Shown here: piece by piece, positions 1 to 7,456 of the stretch
Numbering within the stretch: the stretch's first letter is position 1
How the letters are laid out: the number at the start of each line of letters is the position of its first letter
NCBI GenBank assembly: GCA_019241095.1
Contig: JAFAXJ010000432.1
Coordinates: forward strand, 1 to 11,444
Length of the DNA stretch: 11,444 nt
Reading direction: 5' to 3'
Source of the DNA: Verrucomicrobiota bacterium
GTDB taxonomy: Bacteria > Verrucomicrobiota > Verrucomicrobiia > Chthoniobacterales > JAFAMB01
The notes under the pieces: model-generated
What the model was told of the DNA's origin: nothing
The model's database searches: none
What the model saw: the letters and a program-made list of their open reading frames with translations, nothing else
Translations under genes and position numbers: made by a program

Positions 1-1
1 G

Positions 2-1951
2 ATCCCTGTGTTTCTGCTCGCGCTCGGAAGAATGCTTCCGGGACTCTTTGTAGATTCCCTGGTACCGGCCGGCGTTTCACAGTGGGTCCAGCTTATTTTC
101 GCCACCGTTATTGTGTTCTGGTGTGGCGGCATGTTTTTTGTGCGTGCCTGGCGCTCGATTGTCACTCGGAATCTAAACATGTTCACTCTCATCGGAGTAG
201 GAGTGGGCGCCGCGTACCTTTACAGCACAGTCGCGACGCTTTTGCCGCAGGTGTTTCCCGAATCATTCAAACATCATGGCGAGATCGATGTTTATTTCGA
301 ATCTGCAGCCGTAATTACCGTTTTGGTCTTGCTTGGCCAATGGCTCGAAGCTGGGGCGCGCAAGCGAACTGGAAAAGCGATCCGGTCTTTGTTGGGGCTG
401 GCTGCAAAGACAGCTCATCGAATAGATGACGCGGGAATCGAGGAAGAAGTACCGGTTGAAAGGCTAGAGCCCGGGGACGTGGTTCGTGTGCGTCCCGGTG
501 AAAAGGTGCCTTTAGACGGAATGATCATCGAGGGATCGACCGCAATTAGCGAATCAATGATAACTGGCGAGGCGATGCCGGTCGGGAAAGTGCCTGGTCA
601 GAAGGTCATCGGAGCGACTCTCAACCAAACCGGGAGTTTTTTGATGAGAGTCGAAAAAGTTGGCTCAGAAACTGTGCTTTCTCAAATCGTGCAAATGGTC
701 GGTGAGGCGCAACGCAGCCGAGCTCCTGTTCAGAAGTTAGCTGACCGAGTATCCGGTTTTTTTGTTCCCGGCGTGATTGTACTGGCAATCCTCACCGCCA
801 CTATCTGGACCGTTTGGGGGCCAGCTCCACGCCTTGGGTTTGCGCTGGTTAACGCAGTCGCCGTGCTGATGGTCGCCTGCCCGTGTGCGCTAGGGCTTGC
901 TACTCCGATGTCCATTATGGTCGGGGTTGGCCGCGGTGCCCAAGATGGAATTCTGATCAAGGATGCTGAATCACTCGAACTTGCCGAAAAGGTTACCCAT
1001 CTGGTTATTGATAAAACCGGCACACTGACGTCCGGAAAACCGGAAGTCACTGATCTAGTTGCTTTCACCGGGATGAACGAAGATTTCTTTATTTCACTTG
1101 CGGCCGCTGTGGAAGCCCAGAGCGAACATCCTCTGTCAAGAGCCGTCGTTTTCGCAGCCGAACAGAGAGGTCTTCCCCGGCGAAAAATCCAGAATTTTCG
1201 TTCTGTCGCAGGCAGTGGCGTTGCAGCAATGGTCGATTCAAATTGGGTTCTGGTAGGGAAACAATCTTTTCTTCAGGACAACGGCGTTAATATTACCAGC
1301 GAGATGGCCCAACACGCTGACCGGTTAGGCGCGGAGGCCAGAAGCTTGATCTGGGTGGCACGCGATCGAAAGGCGATAGGATTGATCGGTATAGCTGATC
1401 CTATTAAATCGACTACCCCTGCTGCAATTAACCGCCTTCACGGCATGGGCATAAAGATAATCATGGCAACCGGTGACAATCCGCAGACAGCAATGGCAAT
1501 CGCACGAAAGCTGTCCATTGATGAGGTCCGCGCCGGCCTTTTGCCCGATGATAAGCAACGGCTGGTTATGGAGTTGAAGGGGAAAGGGTACAGGGTGGCA
1601 ATGGCAGGCGATGGAATAAATGATGCTCCGGCTTTGGCGGCGGCGGATGTGGGCATCGCAATGGGAACCGGCACCGACGTAGCGATCCAAAGTGCCGGCT
1701 TGACTTTAGTTAAAGGGGACCTCCACGGGGTAGCCAATGCATTACGCCTGAGCAAAGGAACTATGCAAAACATCCGTGAAAATCTGTTCTTTGCTTTTGC
1801 TTACAACGTGATTGGCATTCCCGTTGCGGCCGGCATTCTCTATCCGTTCCTTGGGTTTTTGTTAAATCCCATGATTGCGGGTGCGGCGATGGCTCTGAGC
1901 TCGGTATCTGTGATTAGTAACTCTTTACGGCTCAGCCATCTTAAGCTGTAA
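2..1951 (+). CDS. copA: Cu(+)-exporting P1B-type ATPase, 5' end cut by window edge
   Basis: ATP-driven efflux of monovalent copper (possibly silver) across the inner membrane. The frame is open to the left edge; a GTG at position 8 is internal, not a start. Numbering from that codon, the protein shows the TGE actuator loop at 186-188, the metal-binding Cys-Pro-Cys at 291-293, the phosphorylated Asp335 in DKTGTLT, the P1B-specific His374-Pro375, and GDGINDAP from 534. Tyr599-Asn600 and a Met628-x-x-Ser-Ser pair in the last two membrane helices are the signature of the Cu(+) subgroup (P1B-1). Hydrophobic segments lie near 26-46, 57-80, 95-113, 247-267, 277-300, 592-612 and 616-640. The first visible residues match membrane helix 1, so what is missing is mainly the N-terminal linker and any HMA metal-binding domain. 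Family members are usually 720-830 residues; 648 codons are visible. No copper chaperone or regulator is visible in the window. Confidence 0.96.
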   Translation: MPVFLLALGRMLPGLFVDSLVPAGVSQWVQLIFATVIVFWCGGMFFVRAWRSIVTRNLNMFTLIGVGVGAAYLYSTVATLLPQVFPESFKHHGEIDVYFESAAVITVLVLLGQWLEAGARKRTGKAIRSLLGLAAKTAHRIDDAGIEEEVPVERLEPGDVVRVRPGEKVPLDGMIIEGSTAISESMITGEAMPVGKVPGQKVIGATLNQTGSFLMRVEKVGSETVLSQIVQMVGEAQRSRAPVQKLADRVSGFFVPGVIVLAILTATIWTVWGPAPRLGFALVNAVAVLMVACPCALGLATPMSIMVGVGRGAQDGILIKDAESLELAEKVTHLVIDKTGTLTSGKPEVTDLVAFTGMNEDFFISLAAAVEAQSEHPLSRAVVFAAEQRGLPRRKIQNFRSVAGSGVAAMVDSNWVLVGKQSFLQDNGVNITSEMAQHADRLGAEARSLIWVARDRKAIGLIGIADPIKSTTPAAINRLHGMGIKIIMATGDNPQTAMAIARKLSIDEVRAGLLPDDKQRLVMELKGKGYRVAMAGDGINDAPALAAADVGIAMGTGTDVAIQSAGLTLVKGDLHGVANALRLSKGTMQNIRENLFFAFAYNVIGIPVAAGILYPFLGFLLNPMIAGAAMALSSVSVISNSLRLSHLKL

Positions 1952-2003
1952 GCCGCCGCTCTCGTAACGGGCCGGCAAGCTTTTGATTGCTTCATCGGTA
2001 GGA

Positions 2004-2081
2004 GCGGCTCGGTTGGATCCCCCTTGTTGATGAGTTAAAGGCCCCCGTTCCTGTAACTCTGGCCCAGTCCAACCGAGCCGC
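2004..2081. repeat. Perfect 14-bp inverted repeat with 50-base loop
   Basis: Arm GCGGCTCGGTTGGA at 2004-2017 is exactly reverse-complementary to TCCAACCGAGCCGC at 2068-2081. A G-U pair could extend the stem by one step inward. The loop is 50 bases with no T-run after the second arm, so it does not look like an intrinsic terminator. It could form a stable stem in RNA from either strand, be a small palindromic element, or bind a protein. No clear target-site duplication flanks it. The outer core of the arms (GCGGCTCGG) recurs once more in the spacer after the lipid kinase. Confidence 0.75.
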
Positions 2082-2175
2082 GACTTGTCGTAACCAATCC
2101 CCCTATCTATTTGTCCTCCTATTTGGCAAGGGAGTTTAGCAGCAGGCTGTATGCCAGTGTAAAGAGAGAGCGCCC

Positions 2176-2196
2176 TCCGGGATGCAGATCCGGGAT
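2176..2196. repeat. 8-bp direct repeat TCCGGGAT x2
   Basis: TCCGGGAT occurs at 2176-2183 and again at 2189-2196, a 13-bp period, about 100 bases before the ligA start. The spacing is a little over one helical turn, so it could be a paired operator half-site. A chance duplication is equally possible. Confidence 0.35.
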
Positions 2197-2295
2197 ACTC
2201 TTTTCTTGCGCAAAGTGTCTAGAATCATTGAGGCGTGGCAAAAACAAGCCAATCAGGTACATGACAGATCCCGTGATCCGAGCAAGCGTTGAAAC

Positions 2296-4305
2296 ATGGA
2301 AAAGCTGCATGATGCCGAACGCCGCATCGAAGATCTGAGGCGCGAAATCGCGGAACATGATCGGAAATATTATCTTGAGGCAGCTCCATCGATCACGGAT
2401 CAAGAATATGACGCGCTCTATCGAGAACTCGGGGAGCTCGAATCCAAATATCCGCAGCTGATCACGCCCGAATCACCTACCCAAAGGGTGTCAGGTTCGC
2501 CTTTGGATGTTTTTCACCAAATTTCTCATCGCACGCCAATGCTTAGCTTGGATAATACCTATTCCAAGGAGGAACTGGCCGAATTTTTCCGCCGTTTGCA
2601 GCGTCTACTGCCGAAATCCGTTATTGATGCGGTCATTGAGCCCAAGGTGGACGGTGTAGCGCTCTCCGTTTTTTATCGCCGCGGATTTCTTGAGTATGCC
2701 GCCACTCGCGGGAATGGGGTGGCAGGCGATGATGTAACTCAGAATATAAGGACGATTCGGGCTGTTCCTCTTCGTTTACAGGACCCTGCTCCTGAGGAGG
2801 TCGAGATTCGGGGCGAGGTATTTCTACCAAAAAAAGCTTTTGCTGCCTTAAACGCGGAGAGAAAGCAAGCCGGAGAACCTCTGTTTGCGAATCCCCGCAA
2901 TACCGCTGCTGGAAGCCTGAAACAGTTGGATCCAGCGCTGGTAAGAAAAAGACATCTGAGCGCAATATTTTACGGGCTCGGACACATACTGGGGCAGGAG
3001 GTTGCGACGCACCGGGAATCTTTGCAACATCTGAAGCATTGGGGTTTGCCGACCCATTCTCGGGTGTGGGTAGCACGGTCGGTCGAGGAAGTGGTTCAGG
3101 CGGTGGAAGACCTGGGAAGAGTGCGTCACGATTTTCCGTTTGAGACAGATGGAGCTGTCGTCAAAGTCGATCGGCACGATCTCAGGGAAGATTTGGGCTA
3201 CACCTCTAAGGCGCCGCGCTGGGCAATCGCATTCAAATACGAACCGGAACGCGCCGAAACTCGAATTCTGTTAATTGAAGTGCAGGTTGGGCGCTCGGGA
3301 AAATTGACGCCTGTGGCCAACTTGGAACCCGTATTGGTCAGTGGAACGACAGTTTCGCGAGCGACTCTTCATAACGGGGAAGAAATAAAAAGAAAGGATG
3401 TGCGAGTTGGCGATGTCGTGAGAATCGAGAAGGCTGGCGAAATCATTCCTGCCGTCGTTGAGGTGCTAAAGGATCGCCGCACCGGCGTCGAAGAAATCTT
3501 TGAGATGCCAACTCACTGTCCGAGCTGCGGACAAGCCGTAGTAGGAGTGCAGGGTCAGGTTGATGTAAGATGCGTTAATCCTGAGTGCCCGGAACAGGTC
3601 AGACGACGGCTGGAACATTTCGCGCACAAAGGCGCTCTTGATATCGAAGGATTGGGTGAGGTAGTGGTTGGACAACTAGTTCAAAAGGGGCTCGTGAGGC
3701 GGATCGATCAGATCTACGAATTGTCCGAGGGAAAGCTGGCGCAACTCGAGCGAATGGGAAGAAAGAGTATCAGCAATTTGTTGAATGGGATAGAGGCGAG
3801 CAAAAGGCAGCCATTATGGCGGCTGATTTTCGGTCTGGGAATACTTCACGTGGGCAGCACTGCGGCGAGAGAACTCGCAAATTTTTTCGGCACAATGGAC
3901 GCCTTGGCAAATGCGAGCTTGGAACAGTTGTGTCGGGTGCCGAACACGGGCGAAGTTGTAGCGTCGAGTATTAGTGATTGGTTTCAAAACGAGAATAATA
4001 GAAGCTTAATTGCCGGACTAAAACGGCACGATTTGAATTTCGGAGAATCGGACGCTTCTGAAACGAGCAGCAATAAACTGCAAGGAACAGCGTGGGTGAT
4101 CACTGGAACGTTAGGAAAACCGCGTGGCGAGATTGAGCAGATAATCAGGAGGAACGGCGGCCGCGTTTCAGGGAATCTAAGCAGAAAAACCGATTATTTG
4201 CTGGTGGGCAATGAAGCAGGAAGCAAACTGGAAAAAGCCAACAAGTTAGGCGTGAAAATTATAGATGAAATGAATTTTTGGAAAATGATCGAAGGCAAGA
4301 GCTGA
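2296..4305 (+). CDS. ligA: NAD-dependent DNA ligase LigA
   Basis: Seals nicks in DNA with NAD as the AMP donor, in replication and repair. The 669-residue length matches the family (E. coli 671). The N-terminal Ia domain (about 1-70, with HDRKYYLEAAP) binds the nicotinamide half of NAD. The adenylation domain carries the catalytic Lys117 in KVDG. An OB fold follows, then a four-cysteine zinc finger (Cys408, Cys411, Cys426, Cys431), helix-hairpin-helix repeats to about 580, and a C-terminal BRCT domain (about 595-666, with the GTLGKPR turn). All domains are complete. The start is fixed by an in-frame TGA at 2290-2292, two codons before the ATG; there is no Shine-Dalgarno motif in front of it. 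It leads a same-strand run, with pyrH starting 75 bases after its stop. Confidence 0.98.
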   Translation: MEKLHDAERRIEDLRREIAEHDRKYYLEAAPSITDQEYDALYRELGELESKYPQLITPESPTQRVSGSPLDVFHQISHRTPMLSLDNTYSKEELAEFFRRLQRLLPKSVIDAVIEPKVDGVALSVFYRRGFLEYAATRGNGVAGDDVTQNIRTIRAVPLRLQDPAPEEVEIRGEVFLPKKAFAALNAERKQAGEPLFANPRNTAAGSLKQLDPALVRKRHLSAIFYGLGHILGQEVATHRESLQHLKHWGLPTHSRVWVARSVEEVVQAVEDLGRVRHDFPFETDGAVVKVDRHDLREDLGYTSKAPRWAIAFKYEPERAETRILLIEVQVGRSGKLTPVANLEPVLVSGTTVSRATLHNGEEIKRKDVRVGDVVRIEKAGEIIPAVVEVLKDRRTGVEEIFEMPTHCPSCGQAVVGVQGQVDVRCVNPECPEQVRRRLEHFAHKGALDIEGLGEVVVGQLVQKGLVRRIDQIYELSEGKLAQLERMGRKSISNLLNGIEASKRQPLWRLIFGLGILHVGSTAARELANFFGTMDALANASLEQLCRVPNTGEVVASSISDWFQNENNRSLIAGLKRHDLNFGESDASETSSNKLQGTAWVITGTLGKPRGEIEQIIRRNGGRVSGNLSRKTDYLLVGNEAGSKLEKANKLGVKIIDEMNFWKMIEGKS

Positions 4306-4380
4306 AAAGATTCGAATGCGGTCACAGCGGTTTCCTTGACTTCGGTTAAAGACTTTACTAAGGCCTAATCAATTTCTCCA

Positions 4381-5124
4381 ATGTCCAACCTTAAATCCGT
4401 CGCGGGTCAACCAATTTACCGGCGCATTGTTCTGAAGCTGAGTGGTGAAGCCCTTCGTGAACCTGGCAGTCACGAAACGATCTCTCCGCTCATCGCGACT
4501 CGGATTGCAAAAGAGATCAAACAGGTCAGAGAGCTGGGGGTTGAAATAGCGGTGGTCATCGGTGGGGGTAACATCTGGAGAGGACTCACGGCGAGTCACC
4601 GAGGGATGGACAGAACTACAGCCGACTACATGGGAATGCTGGCGACGGTCATTAATGGAATGGCTCTTCAAAGTGCTTTGGAGCAACTCAGTGTGGTGAC
4701 TCGCTTGCAGACTGCGATTGAGATGGCGAATGTGGCTGAGCCGTTCATCTTGAGACGCGCTATTCGGCATTTGGAGCTGGGTCGCGTTGTAATTTTCGGA
4801 GCAGGTACTGGAAATCCATTCTTTTCCACTGATACCACGGCAGCTTTGCGAGCGAGCGAGATCCGAGCCGAGGTGATCCTGAAGGCAACCAAGGTGGATG
4901 GTATTTATGATAGTGACCCCAAGATAAATCCGGGCGCCCAGCGTTATGATCGCTTGGACTACACGGAAGCATTGACTAAACGCCTGAAAGTGATGGATTC
5001 GACAGCCTTCAGCCTTTGTATGGACAACCGAGTGCCAATCATTGTTTTCGACATGGCTGAATGCGACACTATTCGCAGGGTGGTTTGTGGCGAGAAGGTC
5101 GGAACTCTTGTGACATCCGACTAA
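4381..5124 (+). CDS. pyrH: UMP kinase (uridylate kinase)
   Basis: Phosphorylates UMP to UDP with ATP, in the cytoplasm, for pyrimidine nucleotide supply. The 247-residue protein is a complete amino-acid-kinase-fold member of the bacterial PyrH type. Seen in order are KLSGEAL near residue 18, the glycine-rich GGGNIWRG near 62, [14 protein letters not shown], the [17 protein letters not shown] substrate loop, [13 protein letters not shown] and MDSTAFS. The first ten or so residues are a poorly conserved extension. No Shine-Dalgarno motif precedes the ATG, which is the first start in frame with the conserved part at a sensible distance. In most bacteria pyrH sits after rpsB and tsf; here its upstream neighbour is ligA, while frr follows as usual after 127 bases. 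Confidence 0.98.
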   Translation: MSNLKSVAGQPIYRRIVLKLSGEALREPGSHETISPLIATRIAKEIKQVRELGVEIAVVIGGGNIWRGLTASHRGMDRTTADYMGMLATVINGMALQSALEQLSVVTRLQTAIEMANVAEPFILRRAIRHLELGRVVIFGAGTGNPFFSTDTTAALRASEIRAEVILKATKVDGIYDSDPKINPGAQRYDRLDYTEALTKRLKVMDSTAFSLCMDNRVPIIVFDMAECDTIRRVVCGEKVGTLVTSD

Positions 5125-5173
5125 ACGTGCTAGCCATATCGCCGTTGCGCTCCTTCAACGCGCGTGCACGTTT
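5123..5173. repeat. Nested inverted repeats in the pyrH-frr spacer
   Basis: AAACGTGC at 5123-5130 (overlapping the pyrH stop codon) pairs perfectly with GCACGTTT at 5166-5173. Inside it CGTTG (5143-5147) pairs with CAACG (5156-5160). The transcript could therefore fold as an outer 8-bp stem enclosing a small hairpin. No T-run follows, so a normal intrinsic terminator is unlikely. A processing site, a pause site or a regulatory leader for frr is possible. Confidence 0.45.
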
Positions 5174-5239
5174 CAAATCAAGTTGCCCTAGGCACGCCTG
5201 GAGTTAAGAAGGGCGTCTAAATATAGTCTCTCAACCTAT

Positions 5240-5243
5240 GGAG
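5240..5243 (+). promoter_or_regulatory. Shine-Dalgarno site of frr
   Basis: GGAG lies 8 bases before the frr ATG at 5252 and supports that start. It is the only clear Shine-Dalgarno motif in front of a gene in this window. Confidence 0.7.
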
Positions 5244-5251
5244 ACAAGAAC

Positions 5252-5812
5252 ATGACCACTGAAGAAATTTTGTTTGAAACAGAAGCAGCAATGGAGAAGA
5301 GCCTGGAGTTTTTATTGCGCGAATTTTCCGGTGTCAGAACTGGCAAGGCGTCACCGACTCTCGTGGAAAATATCGATGTAGAGGCGTATGGCACGAGCAT
5401 GAAGTTGAAGCAGCTTGCCCTGATTACCACGCCAGAGCCTCGGTTGTTACTTATACAGCCTTTTGATGCTTCAGTTACCAAAGATATCGAGAAGGCGTTA
5501 AAGGAATCGAAAATAGGAATTACGCCGGCCGTGGAAGGCAAACTGATCCGTCTCCGGATTCCTGAACTCTCGGAAGAACGGCGAAAAGATCTGGTTAAAA
5601 CGGTTCGGCAAATGGCGGAGGAAGCACGGGTTCGAGTTCGCGCTAACCGGCGTTCCGGGATCGACGAGGTTAAAAAGTTGGAGAAAGATGGCGAGATTAA
5701 CGAGGATACGCGACGCGGTCTTGAACATGAAATTCAGGAGCTAACAAACCGCTTTGTTAAAAATATCGACTCTCATACCGAGAGCAAAGAATCAGATATT
5801 ATGAAAGTATGA
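5252..5812 (+). CDS. frr: Ribosome recycling factor
   Basis: Splits post-termination ribosomes together with EF-G. At 186 residues it matches the family (about 185). The N-terminal helix carries the typical FSGVRTGKASPTLVENI stretch. It is followed by the beta-rich domain II (VEAYGTSMKLKQLA, then LLLIQPFD) and the two long C-terminal helices with PELSEERRKDLVK, VRVRANR and INEDTRR. Nothing essential is missing; the last dozen residues after VKNID are a less conserved tail. The ATG at 5252 is preceded by GGAG. Its stop codon overlaps the next gene's ATG in an ATGA junction, which implies translational coupling to the secreted thioredoxin-fold protein. Confidence 0.98.
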   Translation: MTTEEILFETEAAMEKSLEFLLREFSGVRTGKASPTLVENIDVEAYGTSMKLKQLALITTPEPRLLLIQPFDASVTKDIEKALKESKIGITPAVEGKLIRLRIPELSEERRKDLVKTVRQMAEEARVRVRANRRSGIDEVKKLEKDGEINEDTRRGLEHEIQELTNRFVKNIDSHTESKESDIMKV

Positions 5813-6324
5813 GGGGCCTTAGCGCATTCATTCTCATTGTTTTTGTGACGATCAGTGCAGTTGAGGCAAAAAGCAGCCAAAGCAGGACGGTACCGAATCC
5901 AGCTGTGCCTCGGCCGGCACCCGAGTTTCTTTGGGCAGGTGTCAATGGACAAGTCCGGCGCTTGCGTGACCTTCGCGGGCATCCGGTTGTGTTGATCTTC
6001 GCGGAACAACCAAGTCAAAAAATGTTCTACAAGCAGATAAAGGAGTTGAACCGCCGTGCTAAAGAATTGATAGCCCGCTACACATTGTTTTTTGTCGCTT
6101 TCACAAAAGAAACGGGGCTTGTTGAGCGCACGAATATCCCATTTGTCATCTTACCGGATCCTCAAGCGGTAGCTGATGCATATCGAGTCGGGGACTTCGG
6201 GATCGCTGTGATCAGTACTGATGGGAATGTGGATTATGCAACTGATCGAGTAATAACGGGACAGAAAGTGTTGGATGTTATTGTTAACAGTTACGAGAAT
6301 CAGGTTCGTAATCGCCGGATTTAG
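5809..6324 (+). CDS. Secreted thioredoxin/redoxin-fold protein without cysteines
   Basis: Not assigned to a named family. The N-terminus (MRGLSAFILIVFVTISAVEA) is a good signal peptide, probably cut after Ala20, so the protein is likely periplasmic or envelope-attached. Residues about 37-160 follow a redoxin pattern: a PxPEF entry, RDLRGHPVVLIFA for the first core strand and helix, a middle VAFTKE strand, then a NIPFVILPDP turn, AYRVGDFG and VISTDGNVDY, like the end of peroxiredoxin-type domains. Where such proteins carry the catalytic Cys after the first strand, this one has EQPSQKM, and no cysteine occurs anywhere in its 171 residues. Thiol chemistry is therefore excluded. A binding or structural role, like that proposed for DUF4174-like proteins, is my inference. 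The start is given by the ATGA overlap with frr. The lipid kinase follows after 8 bases. Confidence 0.75.
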   Translation: MRGLSAFILIVFVTISAVEAKSSQSRTVPNPAVPRPAPEFLWAGVNGQVRRLRDLRGHPVVLIFAEQPSQKMFYKQIKELNRRAKELIARYTLFFVAFTKETGLVERTNIPFVILPDPQAVADAYRVGDFGIAVISTDGNVDYATDRVITGQKVLDVIVNSYENQVRNRRI

Positions 6325-6332
6325 CTAGCGAG

Positions 6333-7289
6333 ATGGCAAAATTTCGGCGTGTCACTCTTTTTCAAAATCCGGCGAGTGGAACCCATGGTGTGCAAGCGCG
6401 CGAACAGGTCCGCGCGAGGCTTAATGCAATCAGCGAGTCTGTTGAGGAGGTTACAATCGCGGATGGAATCAATGTTGGAGAACGTGCGGTTGCCGCTATC
6501 AAGGACGGAGCGGATCTGATTGTTGCTGCAGGAGGAGATGGCACCGTGCGCGAAATAGCAACGGCTCTCGTCGGGAAGGACGCGCAATTAGCAATCGTGC
6601 CGCTGGGTACGTTTAACAATCTCGCGTTAAGTCTCAGTATACCCCGTGAGCCCGCGGCTGCGTGCGATATCATCGAGTTCGGGAAAACGCGCAAGATTGA
6701 TGTGGGCGTGGCAAACGATAATCATTACTTTTTCGAAGCTTCGGGAGTAGGTGTTGACGCGGAATTATTTCCAATCGGGGAAGAGGTGAAGAGTGGCCGG
6801 TTTCAAAACCTATTCCGGGCTATTCTTCTCGCATTATCCAGAAACCAGATTCGGGTTGAGCTGCGATTTGATCGGCCGGTCGGGGAAGCATATAACAGTT
6901 CGTTTCGTGGCCAGTCTAAAATGAATCGGCGCCGGCGCAGGTTCCGGAGCGCCAGCAAAAGCGTTAGCATGCGGTGTTCTTTTATCGCAGTTGCTAACGG
7001 CCCTTATTACGGCAGTAACTTTCATATCTGTCCGGGTGCAACTGTGGACGACGGGCTGTTATCCATCTCGGGATTCCGAAATTTTAGTAAGCTAGAGTTG
7101 ATACGTCATCTTTGGTCTATTACCGGTGGCCGCTATCAATACCACCCAAAGCTGGAACGATTCGAAGCTGCTACGGTGGAGATTGTTTCAAAAAAGCCTT
7201 TGGCCGCGCATGTTGACGGTGTGCCGATAGGCTCCACGCCGGTTCAATTTAAAGTTTTGCCCGGAGCCCTGAAGGTGATTGTGCCTTAA
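6333..7289 (+). CDS. Diacylglycerol kinase-family lipid kinase (YegS/DagK type)
   Basis: A 318-residue soluble lipid kinase of the DAGK_cat / YegS-BmrU type, predicted to phosphorylate a lipid alcohol such as diacylglycerol at the inner face of the membrane, using ATP. It shows NPASG (12-16), the nucleotide-binding GGDGT (67-71), PLGTFNN (90-96), and the C-terminal-domain motifs FEASGVGVDAE (134-144), GPYYG (223-227), the Asp239-Asp240-Gly241 catalytic/metal site, and AHVDG near the end. Between about 183 and 213 lies a polar, basic insertion with five arginines in a row (199-203), unusual for the family; it could contact acidic lipids. The substrate cannot be told from sequence. The ATG lies 8 bases after the preceding stop with no good Shine-Dalgarno, so translation probably depends on the upstream gene. 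I saw no terminator after it. Confidence 0.92.
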   Translation: MAKFRRVTLFQNPASGTHGVQAREQVRARLNAISESVEEVTIADGINVGERAVAAIKDGADLIVAAGGDGTVREIATALVGKDAQLAIVPLGTFNNLALSLSIPREPAAACDIIEFGKTRKIDVGVANDNHYFFEASGVGVDAELFPIGEEVKSGRFQNLFRAILLALSRNQIRVELRFDRPVGEAYNSSFRGQSKMNRRRRRFRSASKSVSMRCSFIAVANGPYYGSNFHICPGATVDDGLLSISGFRNFSKLELIRHLWSITGGRYQYHPKLERFEAATVEIVSKKPLAAHVDGVPIGSTPVQFKVLPGALKVIVP

Positions 7290-7456
7290 GCTGGGAGCGA
7301 GGGCCGGCCGAGCCGCAACTGACGTCCCGGATAAATGAATTTAAGTTCAACCAAGGAAGGACGCCCGACCACGCAACCTGCGACGTACTCCAATCGCCAA
7401 CCAATGTTCGCTTCGCATTCAGGACAGCGACCGACCGATGATTCATGCGCTGGGAG
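7286..7456 (-). pseudogene. Possible remnant of a small cysteine-containing protein
   Basis: The convergent spacer between the lipid kinase and the response regulator contains an open frame of 56 codons on the - strand, ending in TAA at 7286-7288. It runs back to a TAG at 7457-7459. Its translation reads like protein: a CPEC pair followed by EANIGWRLEYVAGCVVGRP, then VELKFIYPGRQLRLGRPSLPA. There is no ATG or GTG before the CPEC motif, and its 5' end lies inside the end of the response regulator gene. The earliest usable start is a TTG that would leave 36 residues. I do not recognise the family. It may be a decayed gene end, part of a dispersed repeat, or chance. Confidence 0.22.

Larger units (their letters stand above)
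1952..2295. other. Gene-free spacer between copA and ligA
   Basis: A 344-base stretch with no convincing gene. It holds the long inverted repeat at 2004-2081 and a short tandem duplication at 2176-2196. I found no hairpin followed by a T-run behind the ATPase gene. No -35/-10 pair with good spacing is clear in front of ligA, although some promoter must lie here or upstream. Short open frames exist on both strands but lack a plausible start and ribosome binding site. Confidence 0.6.

Noticed and set aside
1952..2000. Terminator after the copper ATPase
   Set aside because: Only short imperfect pairings around GCCGGCAAGCTTTT were seen; no stem followed by a T-run.
2111..2403. Small open frames on both strands across the ligA start
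   Set aside because: They overlap the N-terminal coding part of LigA, have no motif, and the two strands mirror each other.
2633..3177. Two long - strand open frames within ligA
   Set aside because: They are antisense to the conserved adenylation domain, low-complexity in translation and lack ribosome binding sites.
4336..4361. TTGACT followed by TACTAA before pyrH, considered as a promoter
   Set aside because: The hexamers are only 14 bases apart, too short for a normal sigma-70 promoter.
5222..5227. TATAGT considered as a -10 box for frr
   Set aside because: No acceptable -35 hexamer lies 16-18 bases upstream; it could be chance in an AT-rich spot.
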